From contig JNEU01001033.1 in NCBI GenBank assembly GCA_000697475.1, forward strand, positions 1 to 64,000: a stretch of DNA of 64,000 nucleotides, in the 5' to 3' direction. The notes beneath the pieces are model-generated. The model was not told where the DNA came from. It saw only the letters and a program-made list of their open reading frames with translations, and did no database searches. Numbering within the stretch: the stretch's first letter is position 1; each line of letters begins with the position of its first letter. The DNA is from Lichtheimia corymbifera B2541 (taxonomy: Eukaryota > Mucoromycota > Mucoromycetes > Mucorales > Lichtheimiaceae). Of the stretch, positions 51,001 through 62,372 are shown piece by piece. Made by a program: the position numbers and the translations under genes.

Positions 51001-51481
51001 TGCTCGGCAAGGAATATTGTATATGGTTACAATACCATGCGCAATGGAAACTTCAGCAAGCAGAAAAAACAAGGACTAAACGCTTTCTAGCATTAAAAAT
51101 TTAGATCAGCAATTGATGGGGGGTTAAAAGCAACGACGGGTTTAGGAGAGAGAGGGATTGCTGTTGCAATGCCGCGTGAATTGAATGATGATGGTGTGTG
51201 TGTGTGTCTCCCAGGGATGATATCAAAGGAGATGATGTGGATGGATTGCGAGCAGCCATCCAATGTCAGGAGAAAGGAAAATGGGCTAAATGACGCGCGA
51301 TAAACGTTGGGATGCGCAAGTAATCTATTTTTGTGTGCCTTTCCAAATCATCCACTCTGCATTCTTTGCTTCTCTTTTTTTTTTTACGTGTCCACATTCT
51401 CTTTCTTTCTTTCTTTCTTTCTTTTTCAACTCTTTCTTTTATCTCTTCTTTTGGATTTCCTTGATAGTAGTAAAGTGTATC
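48073..51481. other. Gene-poor region of about 3.4 kb
   Basis: No supported gene. Scattered frames of 60-100 codons on both strands lack domains or consistent splice sites. Features seen: T9 and T7 homopolymers near 48650 and 48980, an (AC)n-CGTACGTACG tract at about 49595-49618, a CTTT-rich tract at about 51405-51425 that is probably the SKT5 leader, and (GT)n near 51195. It may hold long regulatory sequence or noncoding RNA that I cannot recognise. Confidence 0.4.
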
Positions 51482-53303
51482 ATGATCCATCATTCTACAG
51501 GCACCGACGTGGCCAATCCTATTCTTCTCAATACACCACCACCCACTCCACTCAAGGAGCCTTTGCTTTTCTCTCCGCCACAGACCACCACCACCACTGC
51601 ATCCAAGCAATCACCTGAAAAACAATCTGAAAAGAAACCGCAGCAGCCACAATACATCGAAGTCATTGCCCCCGATACGCCACCTACTGACAGCAAACAA
51701 AAGGAAAAGTCGCCATTGTCCATTGACTCATTGTCCCAATCGTCCAATGCATCGTTACCTTTGCCTTCTCCTTTGTCGGCAACGACACCTCAACAAGAGC
51801 TATCACCCAGGTCATCCGCTACGCCTTCTCATACATTGGATGGTGGCAGTACACGTTCAAGCTCAATGGTATCTGTGAGCGTCCTTGGCGACCAACAGTT
51901 ATTGGATCACTCTCATCTTAAGCCTGGACACCGAGCATCCTTATTATCCTATGCACAGACCATCAACATGTATCGCGACAATGCCAAAAAGACAAACAGC
52001 CCTGACATCCAATGTGATTTCGCCATCTTTATGGTGGAAGCTGCCAAACCACTCGCTACCGAAGGCGCCACAGCTGCTGAACGATGGGCTTATCTTACAG
52101 AGGCTGAGAAGTTGCTCAGACAATTGTCCGCTCGTGGTCATGCTGAATCGCAGTACTACCTTGGCAACCTCTACGCAGCCGGAATGCTTAGCAAAAAGGG
52201 CAAGAACGAGTTTGACAAGGCATTTCCTCTCTTTGTTCAAGCTACCAAACATCATCATGCCGATGCTTCATTCAGGTAAATCGCGCGTTTTATGATGATG
52301 GGTGTGAGAGGAGGAGGAGGAGGAGGAGGGGAGGGGTTGTTCATGATCAAGGAGATGGATGATACTGCTTCATGATGATGTACAGACAGACACACCTTCA
52401 TGACAAGAAGGGGTTGGATTGAAAGGGGATAACAGTAGACACTCACACATTTATATCTCCTTATGCGTATAGAGCTGCAAAATGCTATGAAGATGGTCTT
52501 GGTACTCGCAAGGATCGGTCTAAAGCTGTACAATTCTACAGGCAAGTAACAATTTGCACCGTGTTTTGTGTTCCCCCGTACTTATTCTCCCCAACAACAA
52601 CAACAGAAAAGCTGCCACATTAAGTCACCCGGGTGCTATGTACCGATTGGGCGTTGCACAAGTATATGGGGAATTATCGATATCCAAGAATGCAAGAGAT
52701 GGAGTAAAGTGGCTGAAAAGAGCTGCTGAAGCGGCGACACCCGAATATCCCCATGCAATCCATGAATTGGCGCAGCTGCACGAAACAGGAATCAAGAATG
52801 TTGTTTTCGTGGATCTGGACTATGCTGTGTCGTTGTACGCCCAGGCTGCGGATCTGGGATATGCTCCATCCGCGTATCGTTTGGGAGAGTGTTACGAATA
52901 TGGAAGACTCAATTGTGATCAAGACCCTGCTTTGTCCATCCATTATTATACCATTGCTGCTCAACAAGGTCATTGTGAAGGATGCTTTGCTCTCACTGCT
53001 TGGTATCTGGTGGGTTCGCCTGAAGTACTTCCACAATCAGATGAACAAGCCTACGTTTGGGCCTATCGTGCGGCTGAAATGGGTCTTGCCAAGGCTGAAT
53101 ACGCTGTCGGTTATTTCACAGAAGTTGGCATCGGCACTGTAAGCGACCCAGATGAGGCTTTCGAGTGGTACAGCAGAGCTGCTCAGCATGGCGACAAGCG
53201 TGCCATTCAAAGGATACAAGCACAACAAGGCAATGCCGATCATGGTGGCCATCATCCCCATGGCAAAAAGAACAAACGTCAAGAATCATGCATGATCATG
53301 TAA
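51482..53303 (+). CDS. Sel1-repeat chitin synthase activator (Skt5/Chs4-like)
   Basis: Regulatory protein that recruits and activates class IV chitin synthase at the plasma membrane and septum. The chosen start, MIHHSTGTDVANPILLNTPP at 51482, follows a CT-rich leader; an in-frame ATG at 51290 would add Phe/Ser-rich leader-like sequence. N-terminal about 150 residues are Pro/Ser/Thr-rich. Then come Sel1-like repeats: HAESQYYLGNLYAAG, AAKCYEDGLGTRKDRSKAVQ, HPGAMYRLGVAQVYG, APSAYRLGECYEYG and AKAEYAVGYFTEVGIG. The protein ends QESCMIM, a CAAX prenylation box as in Chs4/Skt5. Three exons; the second intron (52542-52606) has a GC donor. The family is firm; the exact paralogue is not. Confidence 0.88.
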
Positions 53304-55100
53304 AAAAAAAAAAAACCTAGTCGTCGTCCTCTCCATACACCCCCATCCTGTTCCTTTGATTTTATTTTGTCTTTTTCAGATACCTCCACTCTGTCCTTTT
53401 TGATTTCTTTCTTTCCTGTCGCATTGAGCATCTACAACAACATCCTCACACTTTTACCTCCATTTACACCTTCACCCGTACAACATTTCATATATATATG
53501 GCATACTTTAATGAGATTAAAACTTTTTGCATTTGCTTCATGTATCAAACAAAGTGTCTCTCCTTTTATGTTTCCCCTCACGCGTCCTCACGTGCATTAA
53601 CTTTAATGTGTGCATTAGTACGCTTGACCCTCGTTCAATCGTCTGTGACATTGCATATACGGGTAAACACTTTAAAAAACTAAGGAGTAGTAACACCGTC
53701 ATCGTCGTCGTTGTTGGGCATCATAGATTTTACCCATTGGCGGTATTTTCAGAACAATTTCCCAAAATGTACAATATGCATCTTCATTTTCAGGTACCCG
53801 ATATTACAGTGTGCATCATTGTTTGCTTGTTGTTTGCTTTATCTCTAAAAAAGAATACACGACGCATTGATTGTGTCCCGAAATAAACTTGATTGCCGTA
53901 CAGGGATATATCCACACACTCATAAACTCTCAACGTCTTATGGCTACTACTACTACTACTGCCTGTTGCTGCAGCATATATGCAAGCTAAAGTTTCAATG
54001 CACGTCTGCTGTAGTAGTAGAATCACCGCATTGGGGAGTTGTTGAGATTGATGGATGCAGCAGCATAACATCCTGATTATCTTTGCCGGATTTTCAAGGG
54101 AAAGGGAATAAAACGTATCATAAAGGAGAAAAAGACGTTTGCTTGCATTATATATAAGGTTCTCTTTGTATCAAGCTGGATAGTGTGTATCACCATCTTT
54201 TCCATGCACGACACGCATGTTGTACTTTACGGCTTTCTCATTTATTACCCCTGCCATACGCATTCTTGTCACCCCTTCTCTATCACGCTATACCCACTTT
54301 TTCTCATTCATGATGTCATTCTCAATGCGTTTATACGTATAGCGTCATTTGTTGGCTCCACGACATGATGGATCTGGCGGAGGTTTTGTCGATGTGATAT
54401 AGATCATGCATTGTAGTAGTGGTGGTGATGGTGGTTGTCAATCTGGCAGCGCGGCCCCAGAAAGCGTGGATCCTATTTTGTGGTACCTTGTCTGCTGCAA
54501 CCTGAGACTTTTCTATTATTCCAAACAGACAAATCGATTGGTCTCACCATTGGCATTGTGTGAGTTCGCATGAAAGTAATATGTGTGAGTTCTCGCTATA
54601 GCAGGCTGAATAAGCTGAACAAGCCAATCGATGGCTTGCCACAAGACGGACATTTGATATTTGTCAGCCGGCTCCGAATTCTATCTGGCTTCAGTTTCTC
54701 GTATTTTTGACATCCCGCTCATAAGACGATAATGATCGATATGAACCCATTGATCAATAAAAGCTATTTGCATGGTGTAATTTGTGATCGATGCCTATAT
54801 CCATGGATAGACAAGGTAGTATATTGTATGATGATGAATTAGACTCATTGTTTCTATGTAGATGCTGTGAAGATGATGGGCATATTATATATAAGGGCCC
54901 TGGAAGGGGTAGTAGGCTTGGTTGTCATGACAGCATGTGATTGGCTAATTAGCTTAGTAAGATGTCGTGCAAGGCCAATCGGCTCGATGAAGAATGACGA
55001 GAGCGGGTATTTTTGATGCACTGGGATATATAAGAAGCGGGGTACATCGTTTCTTTTGTTCTCGTTTGTATTTCTTTATCTTTCTTTAAACATCTACACT
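53304..55100. other. Intergenic region SKT5 to thioredoxin reductase
   Basis: Begins with A13 at 53304, then C/T-rich 3' sequence. (TAG)n/(ACT)n triplets occur near 53945 and 54015, and GGTGGTGATGGTGG near 54420. The TRR1 promoter lies at the right end. No gene supported. Confidence 0.45.
55027..55034 (+). promoter_or_regulatory. TATA box of the thioredoxin reductase gene
   Basis: TATATAAG lies 66 nt upstream of the ATG at 55101, followed by a T-rich leader. Inferred from sequence and position. Confidence 0.6.
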
Positions 55101-56235
55101 ATGGCTCCTCAACAACACAAAGTTGCCATCATTGGCTCTGGTCCTGCAGGTAAAGAATCACAAAAAAGAGTTATTTGACGTTTTTTACCCACAACCTGTC
55201 AACTCACAACCCCTCTCTCCTTAGGCCACACTGCTGCTGTTTACCTTGCTCGTGCCAACATGGAGCCCATTCTCTTTGAGGGTATGATGGCCAATGGCTT
55301 CGCTCCCGGTGGTCAGCTTACCACCACTACCGATGTCGAGAACTTTCCTGGTTTCCCCGAAGGTGTCCTTGGTGGCGAATTGATGGACAAGATGCGTGCT
55401 CAATCCGAGAAATGCGGTACCAAGATTGAGACCGAGACCATCACCAAGCTTGATTTGTCCTCTCGTCCTTTCAAGATCTGGCGCGAGGGATCCGAGAGCA
55501 ATGAGGAGCCCACTGATATTGCCCAGGCTGTTGTTTTTGCCACTGGTGCCTCTGCTCGTCGTATGGACCTTCCTGGTGAAGACAAGTACTGGCAAAATGG
55601 TATCTCTGCTTGTGCTGTTTGTGATGGTGCCGTTCCTATCTTCCGTAACAAGCCTCTTGTTGTCGTTGGTGGTGGTGATAGTGCTGCTGAGGAAGCTATC
55701 TACCTTACCAAGTGTAAGTATTGTAGGGGAGAAAGGGATATAAAAGTGATCATAGAAACTGATCCGTTATCGTTGTATAGATGGTTCCCATGTCCACGTC
55801 CTTGTTCGTCGTGATGTTCTTCGTGCTTCCAAGGTTATGGCCAACCGCCTTCTCAAGCATCCCAAGGTCACCGTCCACTTCAACACTGTCGCCACTGAAG
55901 CTAAGGGTGATGGCAACCTTTTGACTGCTGTTGCTACTCGTGATACAAAGACTGGTGAGGCTGGTGAAATCCCTGCTAGCGGTCTTTTCTACGCTATTGG
56001 TCACGTGCCTGCTACTGAGCTTGTCAAGGGCCAAGTTGATCTTGATGAAGAAGGTTACGTCAAGACTGTCCCTGGTTCTTCTCAAACCAGCGTTCTCGGT
56101 TTCTATGCTGCTGGTGATGTTCAAGATAAGCGTTACCGCCAAGCCATTACCTCGGCCGGTTCCGGTTGTATGGCTGCTTTGGATGCTGAACGATACCTTA
56201 CCGAGCTTGAGGAAGAGGGTACTGCTGCTCAATAA
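55101..56235 (+). CDS. TRR1: Thioredoxin reductase (low-molecular-weight, NADPH)
   Basis: FAD enzyme that transfers electrons from NADPH to thioredoxin, supporting peroxide detoxification and ribonucleotide reduction. Start [16 protein letters not shown] at 55101; three exons, about 325 residues. Motifs: FAD-binding [16 protein letters not shown] across intron 1, [19 protein letters not shown], the redox-active CAVCDGAVP, the NADPH-binding [13 protein letters not shown], and the C-terminal FAD motif [20 protein letters not shown]. The CxxC lies in the NADPH domain, as in the bacterial/fungal/plant type, with no selenocysteine tail. Codon use is strongly biased, indicating high expression. The stop is at 56233-56235. 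Confidence 0.97.
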
Positions 56236-57552
56236 GAAGAAAAAGCATGTTTTATTACGACAACAATGTACGCATACAAAAAAAGTTAGACATCTTTACC
56301 CCATATCCGATTCGCCATTCGTATCTCGCAACTACACTTTCAATCACACACACAATCACTCGCACACGCCACACACGCACATTCAAAAATTTAGATCTCG
56401 TCCATTCCCCTGTCTTATATAAACAGCTACGAGTTAATTGTACAATTCATAAGGTCCATGATCCGTGTCACTGTAAATGCATGATTTCCAATGAGTGATG
56501 TGTTTAATTTAATGCATCTTCCAGACCCAGCTTCTTTTTCTTCTTCTCCATCTTGACCACACCTTCCAATTCCATTTCGCCCCATTTGAATTCCACGCAA
56601 TGGAGTTCTCACCTGCGATTACTCTACAGCGGCAACAGCAGATATATTTGACAATGCCTTATATAGAACAATACTTGCACTTTTTATTATTGGAAATACA
56701 GTTTTTTTTACTATACGTTCTACACACTTGTATTTGAGTATTGGATGATGAAGATGGGATAGGATGGGTAAACGGCGTTGGTGCCAATCTTGAACGTGGC
56801 TATTGTCAACATTCGTCGTGCATCTTATTATTACCGATACACCTGCGCCTCATTCTCACGTTCGCATCCATATGAAGATTAGTATTCTACGACGTGGAAC
56901 ACGATGTTGGTGGTTTGTGGTGGCACAGCTATTCACCAAAGAAACATTGTCGATCTCAACAAGATATGCAAGGGGTCAACAACAACAACAGATGACCATC
57001 ATCATCATCGTCACCATATGCAAGCAAGAGAAAACACCTATATAAGGAATTGATTAGCTGTATCAATGTATGCTTGACAACTTCACTATACATTGCATGT
57101 TTTGACAGAAATAAAATAATACCATGATGGGATGTTTGTTATTGACAGTGGCCTTGTGTTTTTTTTGTCAGTGGTGCAACATTTCCTTTGGAGGTATTTG
57201 CATTACAATATGTACTACCACCACCAAGGTGTTTCTTCTGTGAGTGACTAAAGGCATTAAGCTATAGAGCAAAAGTGACAAAGGATGACATGTCCCCCTT
57301 GAGACAGGAGAGAAGATGATCGTCGGCTATACCGTGTATGGTCAAAGTGGGAACCACTCAGAATAGGGAGGAGACAAGAGAAAGATGCTGCAGTCCATTT
57401 CACGTTACACTCGATTCATTTGCCTCTTGGAACAATCACACGCTAATGCCTGTCTTTGGTCCCCTTTTTGTTTCGAGGCCCCTTTTACCACGCTGTCGTC
57501 GTTCCTTTTCCTGACTTTTTTTCTTCTCTTTCTTCCTTTACATTTCTCAACC
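56236..57552. other. Intergenic region TRR1 to hypothetical membrane protein
   Basis: Contains CACACA-rich 3' sequence after TRR1 and a pyrimidine-rich leader before 57553. Short frames such as 56803-57045 are not convincing. No gene supported. Confidence 0.45.
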
Positions 57553-58967
57553 ATGCCACATCATCCTATACGCTTGGCTGTTTTGTTGCTATGGACGACA
57601 ATCGCATGCCAAGGAGCTGTCATTCCTCCTCAGCTATCACCACAACAAGAACTGACAGATTCACCGCCAATATTAGATCATCAACAATATGACCAGCAAT
57701 CAAGTCAGGAGAATGCTGCATTCTTGAACCACAACAACAACAACTATTACAATAATGATCCATCCACAACCACTACCAATCTAATGGATGAACCACCGGC
57801 TGATGATGCTGTCATGCAAAATGATTTCACGATGCCACCACCAATTGTCAATATCAAAGTACCAGATGCTGGATCTCAACAACAAGATTCTCTCGCTTAC
57901 AACAACAATCAACAAGCCGACTCATTGATGAACCATCATGCCATCATTAACGAAGACAATGAGGATGAAATGCTCGATAATCCATCATTATCTACCATGG
58001 ATGATGAGGAGGAAGATGACAATGAACTCTATGACGACGACGAGGAAGATGATATGATGGCAACCAATGATGAGGAAGGCTATTTGTTCAATGTTCCCGA
58101 CCACAATGAGAGCATGGAGGATGAGGAGCTTATAGTGGACCCATCCACTGGAATGCCAGCTTTTCGAAACAAGAATGACAATGACTTTAATGTCATGAAT
58201 CAACCAAACATACCACAATCACCACAATCACCACCACCTCCTCCTCCTCCTGCCGATCAAAAGTCATTACCTGCAACAGATGCATCCATTAGCACCACCC
58301 CCTTACATCAACGTTCTTTTTTCGGTGATTGGCGTCTATTACTTGCTGCGTTTGCATTACTCGCAGTCTGGAAATTGGTTACTGGGAAACCACGATTCAT
58401 GGGAGCATCTACGAGGGTAACACAAACATGCATGATTTTTAAAAGGTTGTTGTTGTTACTAATTACCTTTGCAGCTTTCCATTGCAGAGACGGTTGGTCC
58501 TCATCTCGAACGACGTAAGCAATTAATCCAAAAGTACGAGCTTGCTGCTGCTGCTCGTCGGATACCGGTAAGTAATAACAAGGGATAAGAAAAAAAAAAG
58601 AATTGGCTTCTCACATGAAATGATGATTTGCCTCGTGTTCGGCATGTAGATTCACACGAATGGTACGTAAATGGGAATGAAGCCACACTCTATTGGAAGG
58701 GAATTCATACTAATGCTTAATTTAACAATCACAGACATTGCACCAAGGAAGGTTCCAAGCTTTGTGTTCCCCACTATTCCCGAGGAAGAGGATGAAGAAG
58801 GTTCAGCCTTTGACAGATCTACTCGACGTGTCTCCACAGGTCATATTCGTCCATCACCGCCATCCATACTCTTGGGTAATACCATGCCAGCTGCCCGTAC
58901 TTCGGGTAGCAATAGTAGCTTCCATCATTCTCGACATGTTTCGTTCAGTGGCAAATTCAACTTATAA
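57553..58967 (+). CDS. Hypothetical acidic type I membrane protein
   Basis: I do not recognise this gene. The ATG at 57553 gives a signal-peptide-like N-terminus (MPHHPIRLAVLLLWTTIACQ, then GAV). Next comes a long Asn/Gln/Asp/Glu-rich low-complexity region with acidic clusters (for example DDEEEDDNELYDDDEED), a Pro-rich stretch, a single hydrophobic segment WRLLLAAFALLAVWKLVTG (about 58330-58390), and a short basic tail. Three GT-AG introns lie in the tail (near 58417, 58570 and 58660). The tail has RRKQLIQKYELAAAARRIP, and the last exon is Ser/Arg-rich, ending SFSGKFNL. Predicted topology: acidic region in the lumen or outside, tail of about 130 residues in the cytosol. An in-frame ATG at 57385 would add hydrophobic leader-like sequence. 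A role in the cell wall or secretory pathway is only a guess. Confidence 0.7.
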
Positions 58968-59377
58968 CGCTGTACATGCATACATATGCACATTAATCAT
59001 CATCATCATCCACCCCTTTCATCATTATCCATGCATTTCTTCTCACCCCCTGCAATTTCTCGATTGACGATTCTTGTTGATTCTCTTTGCATACTCAAAG
59101 TCATACGACTTTTTTCACTTCATCATCCTCGCTCTCAATTAAAAAAAAAATAAAAAAGAACCAAATCATCAGAGCCATCCTTGTATCTGAATAAGACAAC
59201 TCCACTGTTGAATATAACCACGATCATATGGTATGATGATAGAAAACATAGGTGGGGTTTTGCTATCACAGCGAGAATAAAAGTTACAATGATCTAGCAG
59301 CGTCGATTCAAATCACGTGATCAAAAAATCTGAGCAAAAATCAAAAAGTTGAACCTGCTGATTGCAGGTAATGCTGA
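58968..59377. other. Spacer between hypothetical gene and tRNA-Lys
   Basis: 3' region with an A-rich run near 59141 and two A5 runs (59336-59340 and 59343-59347). The latter are T5 runs downstream of the minus-strand tRNA. No gene. Confidence 0.45.
59343..59347 (-). terminator. RNA polymerase III terminator of tRNA-Lys
   Basis: On the minus strand a T5 run occurs about 30 nt past the tRNA 3' end, with a second T5 just beyond. Assigned by position. Confidence 0.55.
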
Positions 59378-59450
59378 AGCCCAACGGGGGGCTCGAACCC
59401 CCAACCTTGAGATTAAGAGTCTCACGCTCTGCCAATTGAGCTAGCTAGGC
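59378..59450 (-). tRNA. tRNA-Lys (anticodon CUU)
   Basis: The minus strand folds as a 73-nt cloverleaf without intron. Acceptor arm GCCUAGC pairs with GUUGGGC (including one G-U and one U-G pair). The D arm is AGCUCAAUUGGCAGAGC (A box). Anticodon stem-loop GAGAC-UCUUAAU-CUC has CUU at positions 34-36. The T arm GGGGGUUCGAGCCCCC holds the B box GGTTCGAGCC. The discriminator is U. The sequence resembles other eukaryotic tRNA-Lys(CUU). The CCA end is not encoded. Confidence 0.95.
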
Positions 59451-60792
59451 TCCGCAAATTGCTTCTTAATTGACACGGCCCGTGGTGATATATATACTGG
59501 TGGCCTGCCTGGTTCGGAAGGTGGTTATTTTGGAATGAAAGAAGTATCAAGATGCAGCGGAGTGGTCAAGGATGATGATGGTGAAGACGCGAAGTCGATA
59601 TGGAGGCTCATTGTTGAGGAATTTCAAGTGGAAGTCCAAGTTGAATCCATTGGTCGGAGCAAGTGGTAGCCTGCAGTTCCCTAGCGGCACCCTGCTATGT
59701 CATATACCTCTTGGCCAATGTTTTTGAATAGAATGAAACATTTGTTGTGTGGCTGATCCCTTGCCAGGAAAAGGGACGTCAAAATAAAGATTTTCAGGAT
59801 CATCGTTTTCTTCCTCTAATTTTGTGGTTGCCTGGTATCAGAACGTCGCTGACAGAACGGTACAGGAACACATTATCTCTTTATTTGCATATCTTTTCTA
59901 TCGAAGCTACCGAGTTATAAGAATCCCCCTTTCCCGCTCTTTTTATTATCATTACGCCACGATTGGTATATCACACGTATCATAATTTTTTATTTGCGCG
60001 GACATATATAAATCAAACACCTTCCAAATGCGGAATTTTATAAAAGTGCATTATATTTGGTCTCTACATGTAGCGGATGGCGTCTAAAATGCATTGAAAA
60101 CATTGATATTGCATTTGGGAAGGTGTGTCGTAAGCAATTTGATGTCAAAGAGAATAATATTTCACCATTGGACAGGATTTGTACAAAAGTCCGACATACT
60201 TCGCATGCTCAGCTACTCAGCATGAACAATGTAGACTTGGAATAAAACGCTATGTTGTATTTCCAAGTACCAATGTACGCTTGATACATCATCAAGTACC
60301 AGATGAAAAAGTTAACGTGTCGCAACGACCACGCTTATTACACAAGAGAGCATTATTACTGAAGCTGAAATGTGTATACATATTTTACACACTTCCTATC
60401 CCCACCTCATTTATAAAGTATAACCATTTTCATCTTTTGCTATATGACTGCTAGAACTTTTTATGGCAAAGACAAATTACAAGAAATGATGCTAGTGTAT
60501 CTACTACTATTTGCGTTTGCGAGGACCCAGAGTGGGGCGTTTTGCCTTTGGTTGAATGAGATCCCCAAGATTCTTCTGCTCTTTTGTTGTCTGCATATCA
60601 TGGGGCTTGGATACTACGCTACCAGCCTGCGAGTTCATTTCACGATGTCGATGGTTCTCATGTTGTTGAGCTACACGACTTGGCCATAGATAATGGGAAT
60701 CGATTTGAGTAGTCGCTGGTGCCTGCTCCCTTGTCATTGAGCGTGTGTCGTGTCCATGAATAATCACGTGTACCCATCATCCCTTGTCACTC
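59451..60792. other. Intergenic region right of tRNA-Lys
   Basis: No supported gene. An 86-codon frame at 60507-60767 (minus) begins with GTG and ends in a basic RKRK tail. It lies just downstream of the candidate small gene at 60793-61171 and could be its 3' untranslated region. Confidence 0.4.
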
Positions 60793-61171
60793 TCAAAGCG
60801 AATTCGTGCCTGCAACAATAGCAACCAATATATGAACATAGGTGTCAAAAGCTAGCTATATAAGGACCTACCTCTGTTATGATTAACCGTATCTCCTTCA
60901 ATAGCGTGTTTTCCATCCACGAGTCCCTCGTCTTTGGCAGCTCTTAGTTCTGCATAAATGCGGATATTGTCTACAGGAGATGGTCAGCAATGATATATAA
61001 AATTACTACATGCTATGATCCACACATACCAATGCAGACTGTAGAAGCTGTGGGTTTTTCATCAGGCCCAAGTCTGTGAGCTTCACGTAACCAGCCATTG
61101 AACATTCCCCAGGGGTAGGCATAGTATTGGCGGGTGGCGTTAACTCGATGGCATCCAAGCACGTGTGCCAT
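60793..61171 (-). CDS. Candidate small spliced gene, unknown function (about 85 aa)
   Basis: I do not recognise it. On the minus strand an ATG at 61169-61171 opens a 142-nt exon, then a 59-nt GT-AG intron (60971-61029), a 99-nt exon, a 62-nt GT-AG intron (60810-60871) and a 17-nt exon ending in TGA at 60793-60795. Phases fit throughout. Intron sizes match those of the solid genes here. The product starts MAHVLGCHRVNATRQYYAYP, contains WGMFNGWLREAHRLGPDEK and IRIYAELRAAKDEGLVDGK, and ends TVNHNRGTNSL. A competing frame in exon 1 (MMEDDDDIKQFLDLYHLSF...) stays open for about 80 codons but meets a stop soon after the first junction. An in-frame TAA lies four codons before the ATG. It could also be a degraded larger gene. 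Confidence 0.4.
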
Positions 61172-61839
61172 GTGTGGTGTTTAGCCTTCGTTCTTTGGTT
61201 GATGTTGTTCAAGGTAAAAGAAAGATGATATAAGTCGAGGAACTGCTTAATATCATCGTCGTCTTCCATCATTTGTTGTATATGCGGATCTGGTGGTATC
61301 ACTGGTATCTTATCTCCGTCAACTAAATGTGTTGTAATCCGCGCTGCTGAGCTGGGGCAGATACTTTTAATCGATAAATGACGACTTTGTGATTAGCGAT
61401 AGTCCTTGCTTTATGTCGTCGACGTATGTCAAATGGCTGCAATGTCTTCGTCATCGTGGTCCGTTTGCTGTATACGGCTCGTATAGCCAGTCGCCGTACG
61501 CGACTCGAATTGGCGAACGTTGAAAGACACTGCGTGTACTTTACAGGTGTTCAGAGATGCGATTGAGAAAGAGACAGCGATTGAGAGAGAATAAGAAAGC
61601 GATCGGGAGAGAATAAAAGGGAGATCGAGGTCAAGGGAAGAGACGAAGAGCCCACGCATAAATTTATTATCGGAACCGGAACCACACTCCACGCATGATG
61701 CGTATGCCACCTTATCCGTACCCTCCATTTAGGAAGCCATGTCAGGATGCATGTACTTATATCACCTACAAAGGAGTCCCATCAGACTGAGGTTGCCTTT
61801 TACCTATAAATGATAGGTATACTTACCACAAAGGATCCA
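61172..61839. other. Spacer between two candidate small genes
   Basis: Includes a canonical minus-strand intron-like segment at 61766-61826 (GTAAGT donor, TAG acceptor, 61 nt), suggesting transcription. A 99-codon minus frame (61429-61728) is Ser/Leu-rich from a CT-repeat and looks like leader sequence. Confidence 0.35.
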
Positions 61840-62153
61840 TCAAGGAACACAGCCAAGTGTCATTAGGCACCTATAATCAATGATGAATGCATGAGTACCC
61901 CTATTTTGAAGGCTATCCTTGAGACTTACCAAAGGCCATTGATGATTGCGGATATGCAGACGACTAGAAAGAAAGGGCGTTTGATTGTATTGGTGACAAC
62001 AGCTTTGTTTATATGTGAGTGGGCGCGGGAATTGCTGTCATGATGGATCGAACGGATAAAGTGGTCAAGCACCTTGGGAGAGGCGAATCGATGTGATAAA
62101 TCCACCTGACACTTGAAAAGTGATTTTTTGTAGGTGACATAAGTATGTCCCAT
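61840..62153 (-). CDS. Candidate small spliced ORF with C-terminal hydrophobic anchor
   Basis: Not recognised. On the minus strand, ATG at 62151-62153 opens MGHTYVTYKKSLFKCQVDLS and reads through a His/Ser-rich middle to RPFFLVVCISAIINGLW. There a 59-nt intron with a consensus GTAAGT donor and TAG acceptor (61871-61929) splits the Trp codon. The second exon adds CLMTLGCVP before a stop near 61840. Splicing extends the hydrophobic run to about 24 residues at the very C-terminus, like a tail anchor. Total about 84 residues. A second intron-like segment downstream (61766-61826) would then be in the 3' untranslated region, which counts against the model. Confidence 0.3.
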
Positions 62154-62372
62154 CTTCAGAATAAACACCACTGCCTTGTTTAGGAATGATATTATGTATG
62201 GTCGTATTGTTGTCTAATGTTGAAATGGATACAAGATGAAAAAGTCATCCTGTATTAAAACACACCACATGGGATGGGGGTCATATGTCATATCATACGC
62301 AGCTAGAGGGCATGGGACATTCAGATGGTTTTTATTCATAAAAGTGCTATTTATCATCACCATCATACAACG

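Noticed and set aside
55221..55595. 124-codon minus-strand frame in thioredoxin reductase
   Set aside because: Shadow of TRR1 caused by codon bias; the plus strand has all catalytic motifs.
59590..60500. Further tRNA or 5S rRNA genes near the tRNA-Lys
   Set aside because: No second cloverleaf, B box or 5S internal control region was seen in this stretch.
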